The notes beneath the pieces are model-generated. The model did no database searches and was not told the DNA's origin. It saw nothing but the letters and a program-made list of their open reading frames with translations. Both the position numbers and the translations under genes were made by a program. Source: Tabrizicola piscis (GTDB taxonomy: Bacteria; Pseudomonadota; Alphaproteobacteria; Rhodobacterales; Rhodobacteraceae). Taken from it: a stretch of 64,000 nucleotides of DNA. How positions within the stretch are numbered: the stretch's first letter is position 1; every line of letters begins with the position of its first letter. Where the stretch lies: contig NZ_CP034328.1 of NCBI RefSeq assembly GCF_003940805.1, positions 1,656,001 through 1,720,000 of the forward strand, written 5' to 3'. Below, in pieces: positions 55,039 to 64,000 of this stretch.

Positions 55039-56729
55039 ACGGGCAGGCCGACGACGAAGCGCGCGCCCAAGGGTTCGGACGTGGGGTCGGCGGCGGTGGG
55101 GCGGATGTTTTCGGCCCAGATCACCCCGCCATGCGCCTCGACGATCTGCTTTGAGATGGCCAGACCAAGGCCGGAGTGTTGGCCAAACTCGGCCTGCGGG
55201 CGTTCCGAGTAGAAGCGCTTGAACACCTTGGCCAGCGCCTGCTCGGGGATGCCGGGGCCGGTATCCTCGACCACGACAAGCACGCGGTTTTCGCGGCGAC
55301 GGGCCCAGACCCGCACTGCATCGCCTTCTTCGCAGAACGAGATTGCGTTGGTCACCAGATTGACGAAGACCTGCGCAAGACGCGCCTCAAGCCCATGGAT
55401 GGCGATCGGGTCGGCGGGCAGGTCAATGATGAAGTCCACGCCCTTTTCGCCGGCCTGCTGGCTTAGATACTGGCACAGGTTGGACAGGGTTTTCAGCAGG
55501 TTGAATTCTTCTTCCTCTTCCTTGACCAGTTCGCTGTCCAGTCGGGACGCGTTGGAAATATCGCTGACCAGACGGTCCAGACGGCGGACGTCATGTTCGA
55601 TCACATCCAGCAATTTCTCGCGCTGGTCTTCCTTTTTGACAAAGCGCAGCGACCCCACGGCTGACCGCAAGGATGCCAACGGGTTCTTGATTTCATGGGC
55701 CACATCGGCGGCAAACTGTTCATTCGCGTCGATCCGGTCATAAAGCGCCGAAACCATGCCCCGCATGGCCACCGACAGGCGCCCGATTTCGTCCGGGCGG
55801 GCGGCAAGGTCGGGGATGCGGACGCGGCTGGGGGCAACCCGGCGGGCATCGCGGTCGCGGCCAAGCTCAGCCGCGGCGGCAAGGTCGGACAGCGGGTTGG
55901 AGATGGTGGAGGCCAGCATCAGGCTAAGCCCGATGGATACGGCGACAGCCAAGAGGAACATCTGCAGGATCTGTTCGCGTTCATAGCGGACCAGACGGTC
56001 AATCTCGGCCGAGGTGGACGTCAGGACCACAACACCCACAATCTCGCCCGATACCGTGATTGGGGCTGCGACCGAAAACAGAAGGCTGCCTTCGCTATCC
56101 CGCGCGATGCGCGTGATGGAATCCCCGCCGCGCGCAGCGTCGAAGGCAACTTGTGCCTGCTGGGCAGCGTCGATGGTTTCGGTGGTGACCGCCCTGCCCT
56201 GACGCAGGATCGCGGTGACCCAGGTCCAGACGCCTTCAAGGAAGTCCGTCAGAATCGTCGGCTGGCCCCGGTTGGCCAGCAGCGTATCCGTGCCCTGCCC
56301 GACCTTGGAGGCGATGATGCGGCCGGTCGGATCGAACAGGAACACTTCCACCATCGGATCAACGTCGATATCCGCCAGCGGCTGACGGAAATCGAACCCG
56401 GCAGAGCCGGGACGCAGTTGCGCCTGGTATATGTTGGCAATCAGTTCGGCCTGCCGCGCCATGCCCTGCTGCCGCTGCAGGGCAAGGCTGTCACGGAAGG
56501 GGTTCATGAACAGAACGCCCACCACCAGCATGACCAGCGCCATGAGGTTGAAGACGATGATCTTGCGCGCAAGCGGCGAACGGTTCAGCGCCACAATGCT
56601 GCGACCGCCGCGGCCGTCCTTCAGCCGTTCGACGGTAGCTTCGGGGGAAACCCAGTCTTCGCCCAGAAGGACATCACCCGACCGTTTCGGCCGCGGGTCT
56701 TCAAGTCCGATCCTGGGTGCCGCGGTCAT
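55035..56729 (-). CDS. chvG: Sensor histidine kinase ChvG
   Basis: The 564-aa kinase has a cytoplasmic N-terminus, TM1 (about 57-75), a periplasmic domain (about 80-250), TM2 (about 254-273), a HAMP region, HisKA with His345 (ADVAHEIKNPLASLRS) and an ATPase domain (N461, EDTGPGIPEQALAK, HSGLGLAISKQIV). ChvG/ExoS homologues sense envelope acid stress and control succinoglycan, virulence and central carbon genes. It lies 12 nt downstream of chvI. Confidence 0.96.
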   Translation of the reverse strand: MTAAPRIGLEDPRPKRSGDVLLGEDWVSPEATVERLKDGRGGRSIVALNRSPLARKIIVFNLMALVMLVVGVLFMNPFRDSLALQRQQGMARQAELIANIYQAQLRPGSAGFDFRQPLADIDVDPMVEVFLFDPTGRIIASKVGQGTDTLLANRGQPTILTDFLEGVWTWVTAILRQGRAVTTETIDAAQQAQVAFDAARGGDSITRIARDSEGSLLFSVAAPITVSGEIVGVVVLTSTSAEIDRLVRYEREQILQMFLLAVAVSIGLSLMLASTISNPLSDLAAAAELGRDRDARRVAPSRVRIPDLAARPDEIGRLSVAMRGMVSALYDRIDANEQFAADVAHEIKNPLASLRSAVGSLRFVKKEDQREKLLDVIEHDVRRLDRLVSDISNASRLDSELVKEEEEEFNLLKTLSNLCQYLSQQAGEKGVDFIIDLPADPIAIHGLEARLAQVFVNLVTNAISFCEEGDAVRVWARRRENRVLVVVEDTGPGIPEQALAKVFKRFYSERPQAEFGQHSGLGLAISKQIVEAHGGVIWAENIRPTAADPTSEPLGARFVVGLPV

Positions 56730-56741
56730 GCCTTTGGGCCG

Positions 56742-57443
56742 TCACTCTTCGTTGTAGCGGTAGCCGATCCCGTACAGGGTCTCGATGGCCGAAAAGGTAT
56801 CGTCAACCGACCGCATCTTCTTGCGCAGCCGCTTGATGTGGCTGTCGATCGTGCGGTCATCGACATAGACCTGATCGTCATAGGCCACATCCATCAGCTG
56901 ATCGCGCGATTTCACAAAGCCGGGCCGCTGGGCCAAAGCCTGCAGCAACAGGAATTCGGTGACGGTCAGCGACACCTCCATCCCCTTCCAGGTGACCGAG
57001 TGGCGCAGCGGGTCCATCCGCAGGGCGCCGCGTTCCATCATCCGGGTTTCTTCGGTGGCCGCCGCTTCGCCGGTGTTGATCGCTTCCTGCCGGCGCAACA
57101 GCGCGCGGATGCGTTCCACCAGAAGGCGCTGGCTGAAGGGCTTTTTGACATAGTCGTCGGCCCCCATGCGAAGGCCCAGAACTTCGTCAATCTCATCATC
57201 CTTGGATGTCAGGAAGATGACGGGGATCGATGTCTTCTGCCGCATGCGCTGCAACAGGTCCATCCCGTCCATCCTTGGCATCTTGATGTCAAGAACCGCC
57301 ATATCCGGCATGCGGCGATTGAACGCCTCAAGCGCGGACTGGCCGTCGTTGTAGGTCTCGACCTCGAACCCTTCCGCCTCAAGGGTCATCGCGACCGAGG
57401 TCAGGATGTTCCGGTCGTCATCCACCAAAGCGATGCGCGACAT
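56742..57443 (-). CDS. chvI: Response regulator ChvI (OmpR family)
   Basis: The 233-aa regulator has the receiver acid pocket (LVDDDRN), phosphoacceptor Asp52 ([14 protein letters not shown]) and a winged-helix domain ending [20 protein letters not shown]. It is the first gene of the chvI-chvG-hprK-rapZ-EIIA-ptsH operon and divergent from pckA, a conserved alphaproteobacterial layout. Confidence 0.97.
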   Translation of the reverse strand: MSRIALVDDDRNILTSVAMTLEAEGFEVETYNDGQSALEAFNRRMPDMAVLDIKMPRMDGMDLLQRMRQKTSIPVIFLTSKDDEIDEVLGLRMGADDYVKKPFSQRLLVERIRALLRRQEAINTGEAAATEETRMMERGALRMDPLRHSVTWKGMEVSLTVTEFLLLQALAQRPGFVKSRDQLMDVAYDDQVYVDDRTIDSHIKRLRKKMRSVDDTFSAIETLYGIGYRYNEE

Positions 57444-57799
57444 CTGCGAGCCTCCCTGTAACTGCTACTGCCACAAGCATATTTTGCCGCCAGTGTCGGT
57501 CCTTGGGGCCGGATAATCAACAGGAAACCGAATCACCCCCACAGAACTGCGGCGAAGGGTGGCAATTTCGCCGACCAGACGGGGATTTTGGCCCACAAGT
57601 CCGCGATGGTTCGCCATGGTGGCGCTAACGGCAGAATGATTGCGCTAACGCTTTGAAAACATGCTATTCTAGGGCAGAATCGTCATGCTATAGGCCGCTG
57701 GTGACCTGACCCGAAATGTCGTGTCACGGCATTCATTGGCCCGGATGCCCATGGGTAGGAACCGCCACATCGGCAGGTGTGGCAACGGGAGCTTGCAGG
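57444..57799. promoter_or_regulatory. chvI-pckA divergent control region with repeated GCGCTAACG boxes
   Basis: The 356-nt intergenic region holds two direct copies of GCGCTAACG at 57622-57630 and 57642-57650, exactly 20 bp apart, so on the same DNA face. Each is the right half of an imperfect palindrome centred on GCGC, the general form of LacI-family operators. TATTCT at about 57664-57669 is a possible -10 for pckA. No gene is seen in the region. Confidence 0.45.
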
Positions 57800-59410
57800 A
57801 TGACAGACCAATCCACTCGCGGACGCGTGAACCCTCTTCACCAGTTGGACCACCAAGGCATCTCGGGTGTGGCGGTCGCCCACTACAACTATGTCGAGGC
57901 GGCACTGGTCGAGGCCGCGGTCGCGCGGGGCGAGGGGCGTCTGGGCAAGGGCGGGGCGTTCCTGTGCAGCACCGGCACCTTCACCGGGCGGTCACCGAAA
58001 GACAAGTTCGTGGTCCGCACAGCTGCGACCGAGGACAGCATCTGGTGGGAAAACAACGCCGCGATGACGCCGGATGCCTTTTCGGTCCTGAAGGCCGACA
58101 TGCTGTCGCATCTGCAGGGGCGCGAGGTTTTCGTGCAGGACCTTTATGCCGGCGCAGACCCGCTGCATCGGCTGGACGTGCGCGTGGTGACCGAGCTTGC
58201 CTGGCACGGCCTTTTCATCCGCCATCTGCTGCGCCGCCCCGCGCGTGAGGAACTGGATGGGTTCGTGCCGGACTGGACGATCATCAACTGCCCCAGCTTC
58301 AAGGCTGACCCGGCCAAACATGGGTGCCGGACGGAAACCGTCATCGCGCTGAACTTTGACGAAAAGACCGTGCTGATCGGCAACACGGCCTATGCGGGCG
58401 AAAACAAGAAGGCCGTGTTCACGGTGCTGAACTACCTGCTGCCGGAAAAGGGCGTGATGCCGATGCATTGCAGCGCCAACCACGCGGTCGGCAACCCGGT
58501 GGATTCGGCAGTGTTCTTCGGCCTGTCGGGCACTGGCAAGACCACGCTTTCCGCCGCGCCCGACCGGACCTTGATTGGCGACGATGAACACGGCTGGTCA
58601 GACCGGGGCATCTTCAACTTTGAAGGCGGCTGCTACGCCAAGACCATCAACCTTGACCCCAAGGCCGAGCCGGAGATTCATGCCACCACGCACCGCTTTG
58701 CGACGGTGGTGGAGAATATGGTCTATGACGCGGAAACGCTGGAACTCGACTTTGCCGACAATTCGCTGACTGACAACACCCGCTGCGCTTACCCGCTTGA
58801 GGCGATCTCGAACGCGTCGGCCACGGGCCTTGGCGGCAATCCACGCCATGTGGTGATGCTGACCTGCGATGCCTTCGGCGTGCTGCCCCCCATTGCCCGG
58901 CTGACCCCGGCGCAGGCGATGTATCACTTCCTGTCCGGCTTCACCTCCAAGGTCGCGGGGACCGAGCGGGGGGTGACCGAACCGCAGCCCACGTTCAGCA
59001 CGTGCTTTGGCGCGCCCTTCATGCCGCGCCGCCCCGAGGTTTACGGCAAGCTTCTGCAAGCCAAGATCAACCGGCAGGGCGCGTCGTGCTGGCTGGTGAA
59101 CACCGGCTGGACCGGGGGTGCCTATGGTGTGGGCAAGCGGATGCCGATCATGGCGACGCGGGCGCTGTTGTCGGCGGCGCTGGACGGGTCACTGAACGGG
59201 GTGACCTTCCGCAGGGATCCGGTGTTCGGCTTTGACGTTCCGGTGGCCGTGCCGGGCGTCGGCAAGGGCCTGCTGGACCCGCGCAGCACCTGGGCCGATC
59301 CGGGCGAGTACGACGCGCAGGCGCGCAAGCTGGTGGAAATGTTCCAGAAGAACTTTGCCCAGTACGTCCCCTTCATCGATGCCGACGTGAAGGCGGCAGC
59401 CATCGGCTGA
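57800..59410 (+). CDS. pckA: Phosphoenolpyruvate carboxykinase (ATP)
   Basis: The 536-aa enzyme converts oxaloacetate and ATP to PEP, the gluconeogenic entry step. It has the substrate loop [18 protein letters not shown] (about 56-73), [14 protein letters not shown], the kinase-1a P-loop [18 protein letters not shown] (239-256) and the metal-binding GDDEHGW. The ATG at 57800 follows GGGAG; the frame opens earlier, to 57716, without homology. Regulation by ChvI is plausible from position and known in relatives. Confidence 0.97.
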   Translation: MTDQSTRGRVNPLHQLDHQGISGVAVAHYNYVEAALVEAAVARGEGRLGKGGAFLCSTGTFTGRSPKDKFVVRTAATEDSIWWENNAAMTPDAFSVLKADMLSHLQGREVFVQDLYAGADPLHRLDVRVVTELAWHGLFIRHLLRRPAREELDGFVPDWTIINCPSFKADPAKHGCRTETVIALNFDEKTVLIGNTAYAGENKKAVFTVLNYLLPEKGVMPMHCSANHAVGNPVDSAVFFGLSGTGKTTLSAAPDRTLIGDDEHGWSDRGIFNFEGGCYAKTINLDPKAEPEIHATTHRFATVVENMVYDAETLELDFADNSLTDNTRCAYPLEAISNASATGLGGNPRHVVMLTCDAFGVLPPIARLTPAQAMYHFLSGFTSKVAGTERGVTEPQPTFSTCFGAPFMPRRPEVYGKLLQAKINRQGASCWLVNTGWTGGAYGVGKRMPIMATRALLSAALDGSLNGVTFRRDPVFGFDVPVAVPGVGKGLLDPRSTWADPGEYDAQARKLVEMFQKNFAQYVPFIDADVKAAAIG

Positions 59411-59431
59411 TGGGCGGACGGGAAAGCCGGA

Positions 59432-59462
59432 GGGCCGCTTGCTGACTTAGGCGAGCGGCCTT
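59432..59462. terminator. Hairpin between convergent pckA and TauE/SafE genes
   Basis: GGCCGCT/AGCGGCC (59433-59460) is extended by an inner GC/GC pair with a 9-nt loop. It is followed by TTC on plus and CTCC on minus. It probably acts as a shared terminator, though the T-runs are poor. Confidence 0.45.
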
Positions 59463-60238
59463 CAGGAATCGACGAATGCCAACCGCACAAGGTTAAGGCC
59501 CGTCACCACCAAAAGCCCTTGCGTCCAGCGGCGAAAGCGCTGCTGGTCAAGCCGATCCTGAACCGCATAACCCAGAAACAGCCCCGCCAGCGCCGGGACG
59601 GACAGGGCGGCGGAAAAGGCGAGCGTCCGGCTATCTGCCACCCCGGTGCCCAGATGCGCGCCCAGAAACGCCACCGCTCCAATCAGGAAGACCACCCCTT
59701 GCGCGCGGATCGCCTCGGCCTTGTCGGCGCCGGTGGACAGCAGGAACACCAGAAGCGGCGGCCCCCAGATGCCAGAGATCCCCCCATAAAGCCCGCCGAT
59801 CACCCCAAGCCCCCATTCTGCGCGGTCCTGATGCTGCAGCTTGATCGAAAGGTCGGCCCCGATCAGTTGCAATGCCGCGAATGCGGTGATTGGCACGCCG
59901 ATCAGCAAAAGGTAGACGTCGCGCGGGATGGCGTCGGAGAACGGGGCTGAAATGGCGATGCAGATCACCGTGCCAATCAGGAACCGGCGGTAGGTGAACG
60001 CCGTCTGGCGCGCGGCGGGCACGCCTTGGCGAAAGGCCTGCGACAGGTTGGTGGTCAGCGTCGGCAGGATCAGCCCGGCAAGCGCCAGATCAGGGGGCAG
60101 GAAGATGGCAAAGGCTGACACAAGGATCATCGGCATCGCAAAGCCAACGGTTCCCTTGACCAGACCGGCCAGAAAGCTCACGGCAAGGGCGGCTTCGAAG
60201 GCCTGTATTGACAGGCCGGCCAACAGAAATTCGAACAT
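59462..60238 (-). CDS. Sulfite exporter TauE/SafE family permease
   Basis: The 258-aa protein starts MFEFLLAGLSIQAFEAALAV and has about eight membrane helices. The TauE/SafE repeat motifs are SFLAGLVKGTVGFAMPMILV and GGLYGGISGIWGPPLLVFLL. It probably exports a sulfur-containing or organic anion. A longer open frame, to 60403, adds a basic tail unlike the family and was rejected. Confidence 0.9.
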   Translation of the reverse strand: MFEFLLAGLSIQAFEAALAVSFLAGLVKGTVGFAMPMILVSAFAIFLPPDLALAGLILPTLTTNLSQAFRQGVPAARQTAFTYRRFLIGTVICIAISAPFSDAIPRDVYLLLIGVPITAFAALQLIGADLSIKLQHQDRAEWGLGVIGGLYGGISGIWGPPLLVFLLSTGADKAEAIRAQGVVFLIGAVAFLGAHLGTGVADSRTLAFSAALSVPALAGLFLGYAVQDRLDQQRFRRWTQGLLVVTGLNLVRLAFVDS

Positions 60239-60437
60239 GGGGTAGCCCTTTCCCTGCCCTTGTGGCGCAGTCGGATGACGGGGGGAAGAGGGCTGCATGC
60301 CTGTTTGCGCTACCGATTGCGGCAAGGAGCATCTTGCGACGGATGTGCAGCCTTGGCGGCGTGGCAACCGGGTGCCATCGAAAATCCGCTGCGACATTTT
60401 CATTCGCTTGCCCTGCCGCCAGCGAAATCTAATTGCT

Positions 60438-60474
60438 CTGCAGTTGCGAAGGCGCTAGGTCTTCGCAGGTGCAG
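60438..60474. promoter_or_regulatory. Large inverted repeat upstream of mcd
   Basis: CTGCA-gt-TGCGAAG and CTTCGCA-gg-TGCAG flank a 9-nt centre, 28 nt before the mcd start. The 12 matched positions per side make it a strong operator candidate for control of mcd. If transcribed, it could instead be a leader hairpin. The rest of the 263-nt gap (60239-60501) shows nothing else. Confidence 0.5.
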
Positions 60475-60501
60475 AATCCCGTTGTGACCGGAGGGGCCCA
60501 G

Positions 60502-62166
60502 ATGCCGCATGATGGACAAGCCATGACCCAGACCCCGATCCTTGCCGATGTGCTGGACCTGACCGCCGCCGCCCTGCCAGAGGTTGAGGCGCTGTTCGCC
60601 GAAGCGCGCGAAGTGCTGCGGACGGAGGTGACGGTTGGCGGACGCCTGTCCTCGCAAGCGCTGGAGGAACGGCAGCATCAGGCCCATGCCGTTGCCTGGC
60701 TTGCCACCTATTTGGAAGGCCTGCGCCAGCTGCGCGCCTGGGCAGGCCGGGTTTCGGACGCTGGCCAGTTCGGCCAGATGGAGGCGCTGATCCTGCAGAT
60801 CGGCTTTGGCGAATACCTGGCCCAGATCGCGGGCGGTATCCCGATGAGCCAGCTGGAATCTGCCCGCCTGACGGACATGGAGATCAGCTGGACCCCGTCG
60901 GACGCCGCAACCCGCCTGATGGCGCAGGGCAACACGGCTGCGGCGCGGGGGGCGCTTGTCGCGCTGATGCAGGACAACCACGGTCGCGCCACCTTTGGTG
61001 CCCCGGGGCTGGATGATGAGCTTGAGATGATCCGCGATCAGTTCCGCCGCTATGCGGATGAAAAGGTCATCCCCGTCGCGCATGACTGGCACCTCAAGGA
61101 CGAACTCATCCCGATGGAGGTGATCACCGAACTGGCCGAGATGGGCGTTTTCGGCCTGACCATCCCCGAGGAATACGGCGGCTTCGGCCTGTCCAAGGCC
61201 GCGATGGTTGTCGTCAGCGAGGAACTGTCGCGCGGCTATATCGGGGTGGGCAGCCTTGGCACCCGCACTGAAATTGCCGCCGAGCTGATCCTTTGTGGCG
61301 GGACCGACGCGCAAAAGGCCCATTGGCTGCCCAAACTGTCCAGCGGGGAAATCCTGCCGACTGCGGTGTTCACCGAACCGAACACCGGGTCTGACCTTGG
61401 GTCCTTGCGCACCCGTGCGGTCCGCGACGGCGATGACTGGACGATCACCGGCAACAAGACCTGGATCACCCACGCCGCCCGCACGCATGTGATGACCCTT
61501 CTTGCCCGGACCGAGCCCGACACCACCGATTATCGCGGGCTGTCGATGTTTCTGGCCGAAAAGACCCCCGGCACGGATGACGCCCCCTTCCCCACCCCCG
61601 GCATGACGGGTGGAGAGATCGAAGTGCTCGGCTATCGCGGCATGAAGGAATACGAACTGGCCTTCGACGGCTTCAAGGTCAAGGGCGAAAACCTGCTGGG
61701 CGGGGTGACCGGTCAGGGCTTCAAGCAGCTGATGCAGACCTTCGAATCTGCCCGCATCCAGACCGGAGCGCGGGCCGTGGGCGTGGCGCAATCGGCGCTG
61801 GAAACCGGAATGCAATACGCGCTGGACCGCAAGCAATTCGGCAAACCGCTGATCGCCTTCCCCCGCATTGCGGGCAAGCTGGCGATGATGGCGGTCGAGA
61901 TCATGATCGCCCGGCAGCTGACCTACTATTCCGCATGGCAAAAGGACCATGGCCACCGCTGCGACCTTGAGGCTGGGATGGCCAAACTGCTGGGTGCCCG
62001 GGTGGCCTGGGCGGCAGCGGACAACGCGCTGCAGATTCACGGCGGCAACGGCTTTGCGTTGGAATATCGCATCAGCCGGATCCTGTGCGATGCGCGCATC
62101 CTGAACATCTTTGAAGGCGCCGCGGAAATACAAGCCACCGTGATCGCGCGGCGTCTGCTGGACTGA
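60502..62166 (+). CDS. mcd: (2S)-methylsuccinyl-CoA dehydrogenase
   Basis: This flavoenzyme oxidises (2S)-methylsuccinyl-CoA to mesaconyl-CoA in the ethylmalonyl-CoA pathway of acetate assimilation. The 554-aa protein is longer than ordinary acyl-CoA dehydrogenases. It has a characteristic N-terminal domain of about 150 residues (LQIGFGEYLAQIAGGIPMSQ) before the dehydrogenase fold. That fold shows GLTIPEEYGGFGLSKAAMVV, TAVFTEPNTGSDLGSLRTRA, ESARIQTGARAVGVAQSALE and QIHGGNGFALEYRISRILCD. GGAGG lies 7 nt before the ATG at 60502; the next ATG at 60523 is less well placed. Electrons would pass to EtfAB. Confidence 0.92.
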   Translation: MPHDGQAMTQTPILADVLDLTAAALPEVEALFAEAREVLRTEVTVGGRLSSQALEERQHQAHAVAWLATYLEGLRQLRAWAGRVSDAGQFGQMEALILQIGFGEYLAQIAGGIPMSQLESARLTDMEISWTPSDAATRLMAQGNTAAARGALVALMQDNHGRATFGAPGLDDELEMIRDQFRRYADEKVIPVAHDWHLKDELIPMEVITELAEMGVFGLTIPEEYGGFGLSKAAMVVVSEELSRGYIGVGSLGTRTEIAAELILCGGTDAQKAHWLPKLSSGEILPTAVFTEPNTGSDLGSLRTRAVRDGDDWTITGNKTWITHAARTHVMTLLARTEPDTTDYRGLSMFLAEKTPGTDDAPFPTPGMTGGEIEVLGYRGMKEYELAFDGFKVKGENLLGGVTGQGFKQLMQTFESARIQTGARAVGVAQSALETGMQYALDRKQFGKPLIAFPRIAGKLAMMAVEIMIARQLTYYSAWQKDHGHRCDLEAGMAKLLGARVAWAAADNALQIHGGNGFALEYRISRILCDARILNIFEGAAEIQATVIARRLLD

Positions 62167-62231
62167 ATTTCTTGCGCTGATCCCGTCCGCCTGCGAAGCT
62201 GTTCCTTGCAGCGAAAGGGCGGGGGCGGCCA

Positions 62232-63245
62232 ATGTCGGGAACCGTGCTTCTTACCGGGTCTACCGGCTTTATTGCCAAGCATGTGGCGGTCAAGCTGCTG
62301 AACGCGGGCTATGATCTGCGCGGCACCCTTCGGCGGCTGGACCGGGCCGATGAAGTGCGGGCCGCCGTCACGCCGCATCTGACCGCCAAGGCAGGCGCTA
62401 TCAGTTTTGTGCAGGCCGATCTTGAGGCGGATGCGGGCTGGGCTGACGCCGTAGCTGGCGTCGTGGCCGTGGTTCACACGGCTTCGCCCTTTCCCATCGC
62501 GCAGCCGAAGGACCCGGCACAGCTGATCCGCCCGGCGGTCGAGGGGACCGAACGGGTGTTGAAGGCAGCCGCTGCGGCGGGGGTGGAGCGGGTGGTGCTG
62601 ACGTCATCCACCGTGGCGGTCATCAATGAGGCCAAGCACGATTTCATGCAGGATGAGGCGGATTGGTGCGACATCCATCTGCCGTCAACCACGCCCTACG
62701 CCAGATCAAAGACGCTGGCCGAACGCTCCGCCTGGGAGGTGGCCAAGGCGCGGGGGCTGAAGCTGACGACGATCAACCCGGGCCTCGTGCTGGGGCCGCC
62801 GCTGGACGAACACTATGGATCGTCGCTGGGCCTGATCGAACGGATCCTGAAGGGCAAGGATCCGATGCTTCCGGCCTTTGGCTTGCCCGTGGTGGACGTG
62901 CGCGACGTTGCCGAGATGCATCTGCGCGCGCTGCAGCGGCCAGAGACGGCAGGAAAGCGCTATCTCTCAACCTCCGGCTCGATGGCGATGGTCGACATGG
63001 GCCGCATGCTCAAAGCCGCCTACCCCACCCGGCGCATCCCCACGCGTGAAGCTCCGGCCTTCCTGCTGCGGTTGCTGGCGCTGGTCGATCCGCAGGTCCG
63101 GTCGATCCTGCCGAAGATCGGGCATCTGGAACGGGTCTCGAACGCCCGCGCCGTGAAGGAGATGGGGATGGAGTTCATCGCGCCGAAAGCTGCGCTGCTG
63201 GCATCGGCGGACTGGCTGGTCCGGCACGGCAAAATCTGGGCCTGA
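62232..63245 (+). CDS. Extended SDR, dihydroflavonol-4-reductase-like aldehyde reductase
   Basis: The 337-aa NAD(P)-dependent enzyme has VLLTGSTGFIAKHVAVKLLN (TGxxGxxx), VVHTASPFP, VEGTERVLKAAAAAGVERVV and the active-site YARSKTLAE. Members reduce aldehydes or ketones; the substrate is not predictable. It starts 65 nt after mcd, same strand, and may be co-transcribed. Confidence 0.9.
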   Translation: MSGTVLLTGSTGFIAKHVAVKLLNAGYDLRGTLRRLDRADEVRAAVTPHLTAKAGAISFVQADLEADAGWADAVAGVVAVVHTASPFPIAQPKDPAQLIRPAVEGTERVLKAAAAAGVERVVLTSSTVAVINEAKHDFMQDEADWCDIHLPSTTPYARSKTLAERSAWEVAKARGLKLTTINPGLVLGPPLDEHYGSSLGLIERILKGKDPMLPAFGLPVVDVRDVAEMHLRALQRPETAGKRYLSTSGSMAMVDMGRMLKAAYPTRRIPTREAPAFLLRLLALVDPQVRSILPKIGHLERVSNARAVKEMGMEFIAPKAALLASADWLVRHGKIWA

Positions 63246-63322
63246 CGAAAGCACCGGGGTTGATGTAGCCATCTACCTCGGTCCTTGGCGACGGGGCGGT
63301 TCCTCGCCAGCGCCTGATGGGG

Positions 63323-64000
63323 TCAGCCCCTGCCCCGCGACGGGCGCGCGCTGCCCAGCCGGGGGTGCAGACGTCCGGCCACCGCCCATGATGCCAGAAG
63401 CCCCACCCCGGCAGCGATGAAGATCCCGGGCAAGGGCGCTACCCACAGCACAAGCCAGGCCGCCCCCGGTGTCAGGATGCCGGACACATCCCGAAAGCTG
63501 GAATAGACGGCGGACATTTCCGTCCGCTCGCTGGGCTTGACGGACATCAGGAACGGCAACCCACCGACGACATCCAGCATGACCAGAAAGACCGAGGCGA
63601 CCATGACCAGCGCCACCGTGGCCCAGGGCAGGAAAGCCAGCAGACCGGCACTGCAGAACAGCGCACCGCACAGGCCAAAGGCCGTGCGCACCGACCGGCG
63701 CACCGAAAGGCGGCGGCCCAGCCGGTTCAGCGCCGGTGCGGCAAACAACAGCGCGTTCGTCACCGACAGCGCAATGCCGCCGACCTTGTCACCCAGCCCC
63801 GCCTCGATGCAGAAGATCGGCAGATAGACGACATAGACCCACCAGCCGCAGCTGCGCATCACCGCGAACATCCAGCCCGCAATCAGCCGGGGCTGGCTGA
63901 AGAACCGGCCCAGATAGCCCAAGGGATTGACCGCTGGCCGCTTGGCCCGGGTGATCTGCTTGCCGTTGCCCAACCGCAAGACCCAGAAGCTGACCAACAG
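63323..64000 (-). CDS. MFS transporter, 5' end outside window
   Basis: About 225 C-terminal codons are present and the frame is open to the right edge. Hydrophobic segments include LIAGWMFAVMRSCGWWVYVV, GIALSVTNALLFAAPALNRL and VALVMVASVFLVMLDVVGGL. The layout matches the second half of a major facilitator superfamily permease, with the RRLSVRRSVRT loop between helices. The substrate is unknown. The stop lies 77 nt from the convergent SDR stop. Confidence 0.82.
   Translation of the reverse strand: MLVSFWVLRLGNGKQITRAKRPAVNPLGYLGRFFSQPRLIAGWMFAVMRSCGWWVYVVYLPIFCIEAGLGDKVGGIALSVTNALLFAAPALNRLGRRLSVRRSVRTAFGLCGALFCSAGLLAFLPWATVALVMVASVFLVMLDVVGGLPFLMSVKPSERTEMSAVYSSFRDVSGILTPGAAWLVLWVAPLPGIFIAAGVGLLASWAVAGRLHPRLGSARPSRGRG

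Noticed and set aside
63263-63295. Hairpin CCGGGGTTGATGTAG/CTACCTCGG between the extended SDR and the MFS gene
   Set aside because: Pairing has several mismatches and no T-run; insufficient for a terminator call.

Overview
The window is a GC-rich alphaproteobacterial chromosome segment, most likely Rhodobacterales/Rhodobacteraceae. Supporting marks are the chvI-chvG-hprK-rapZ-EIIA-ptsH order divergent from pckA, methylsuccinyl-CoA dehydrogenase of the ethylmalonyl-CoA pathway, an exosortase E/VPEID-CTERM pair, a DUF6473 gene, a short HprK and an alanine-tailed uL3. It is a core housekeeping region with a few accessory insertions. No rRNA, CRISPR, prophage or complete insertion sequence was seen.

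Positions 1-2.7 kb hold rarA (cut by the left edge) and a LuxR/LuxI-type quorum-sensing pair. From 2.9 to 25.3 kb, all on the minus strand, lies the str-S10-spc-alpha ribosomal supercluster: rpsL, rpsG, fusA, tuf, rpsJ, rplC, rplD, rplW, rplB, rpsS, rplV, rpsC, rplP, rpmC, rpsQ, rplN, rplX, rplE, rpsN, rpsH, rplF, rplR, rpsE, rpmD, rplO, secY, adk, rpsM, rpsK, rpoA, rplQ. It is interrupted three times by non-ribosomal genes: a DUF4238 gene between rplW and rplB; a 2OG-Fe(II) oxygenase, a BrnT/BrnA toxin-antitoxin pair and a 71-aa gene between rplP and rpmC; and an orphan ectoine synthase between rpmD and rplO. Each interruption has a terminator-like hairpin on its upstream side and a recognisable promoter restarting the ribosomal genes on its downstream side.

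Positions 25.7-28.6 kb hold a 66-aa VPEID-CTERM protein facing its exosortase E/CAAX-protease fusion, then an EamA transporter. Positions 29.0-43.2 kb, again minus strand, hold tuf (second copy), phnA, tRNA-Trp, secE, nusG, rplK, rplA, rplJ, rplL, rpoB and rpoC, with parC upstream. Positions 45.8-52.0 kb, mainly plus strand, carry an SH3 protein, an SDR, a HIG1-type membrane protein, a cobalamin adenosyltransferase, etfB-etfA and 3-hydroxybutyryl-CoA dehydrogenase, with a DUF6473 gene on the opposite strand. Positions 52.1-57.4 kb are an acyltransferase and the PTS-like/RapZ/ChvGI envelope-stress module, divergent from pckA. The right end has a TauE/SafE permease, mcd, an extended SDR and a partial MFS transporter.

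Functionally, the window supplies translation and transcription machinery, carbon-flux control (ChvGI, HPr/HprK, PckA) and acyl-CoA metabolism (Etf, Hbd, Mcd). Intergenic DNA carries at least two families of dispersed palindromes: GTAG-headed REP-like elements, and a 63-65 bp palindrome found 8 nt after two unrelated stop codons. All promoter, operator and RNA calls come from reading the sequence and have not been tested.
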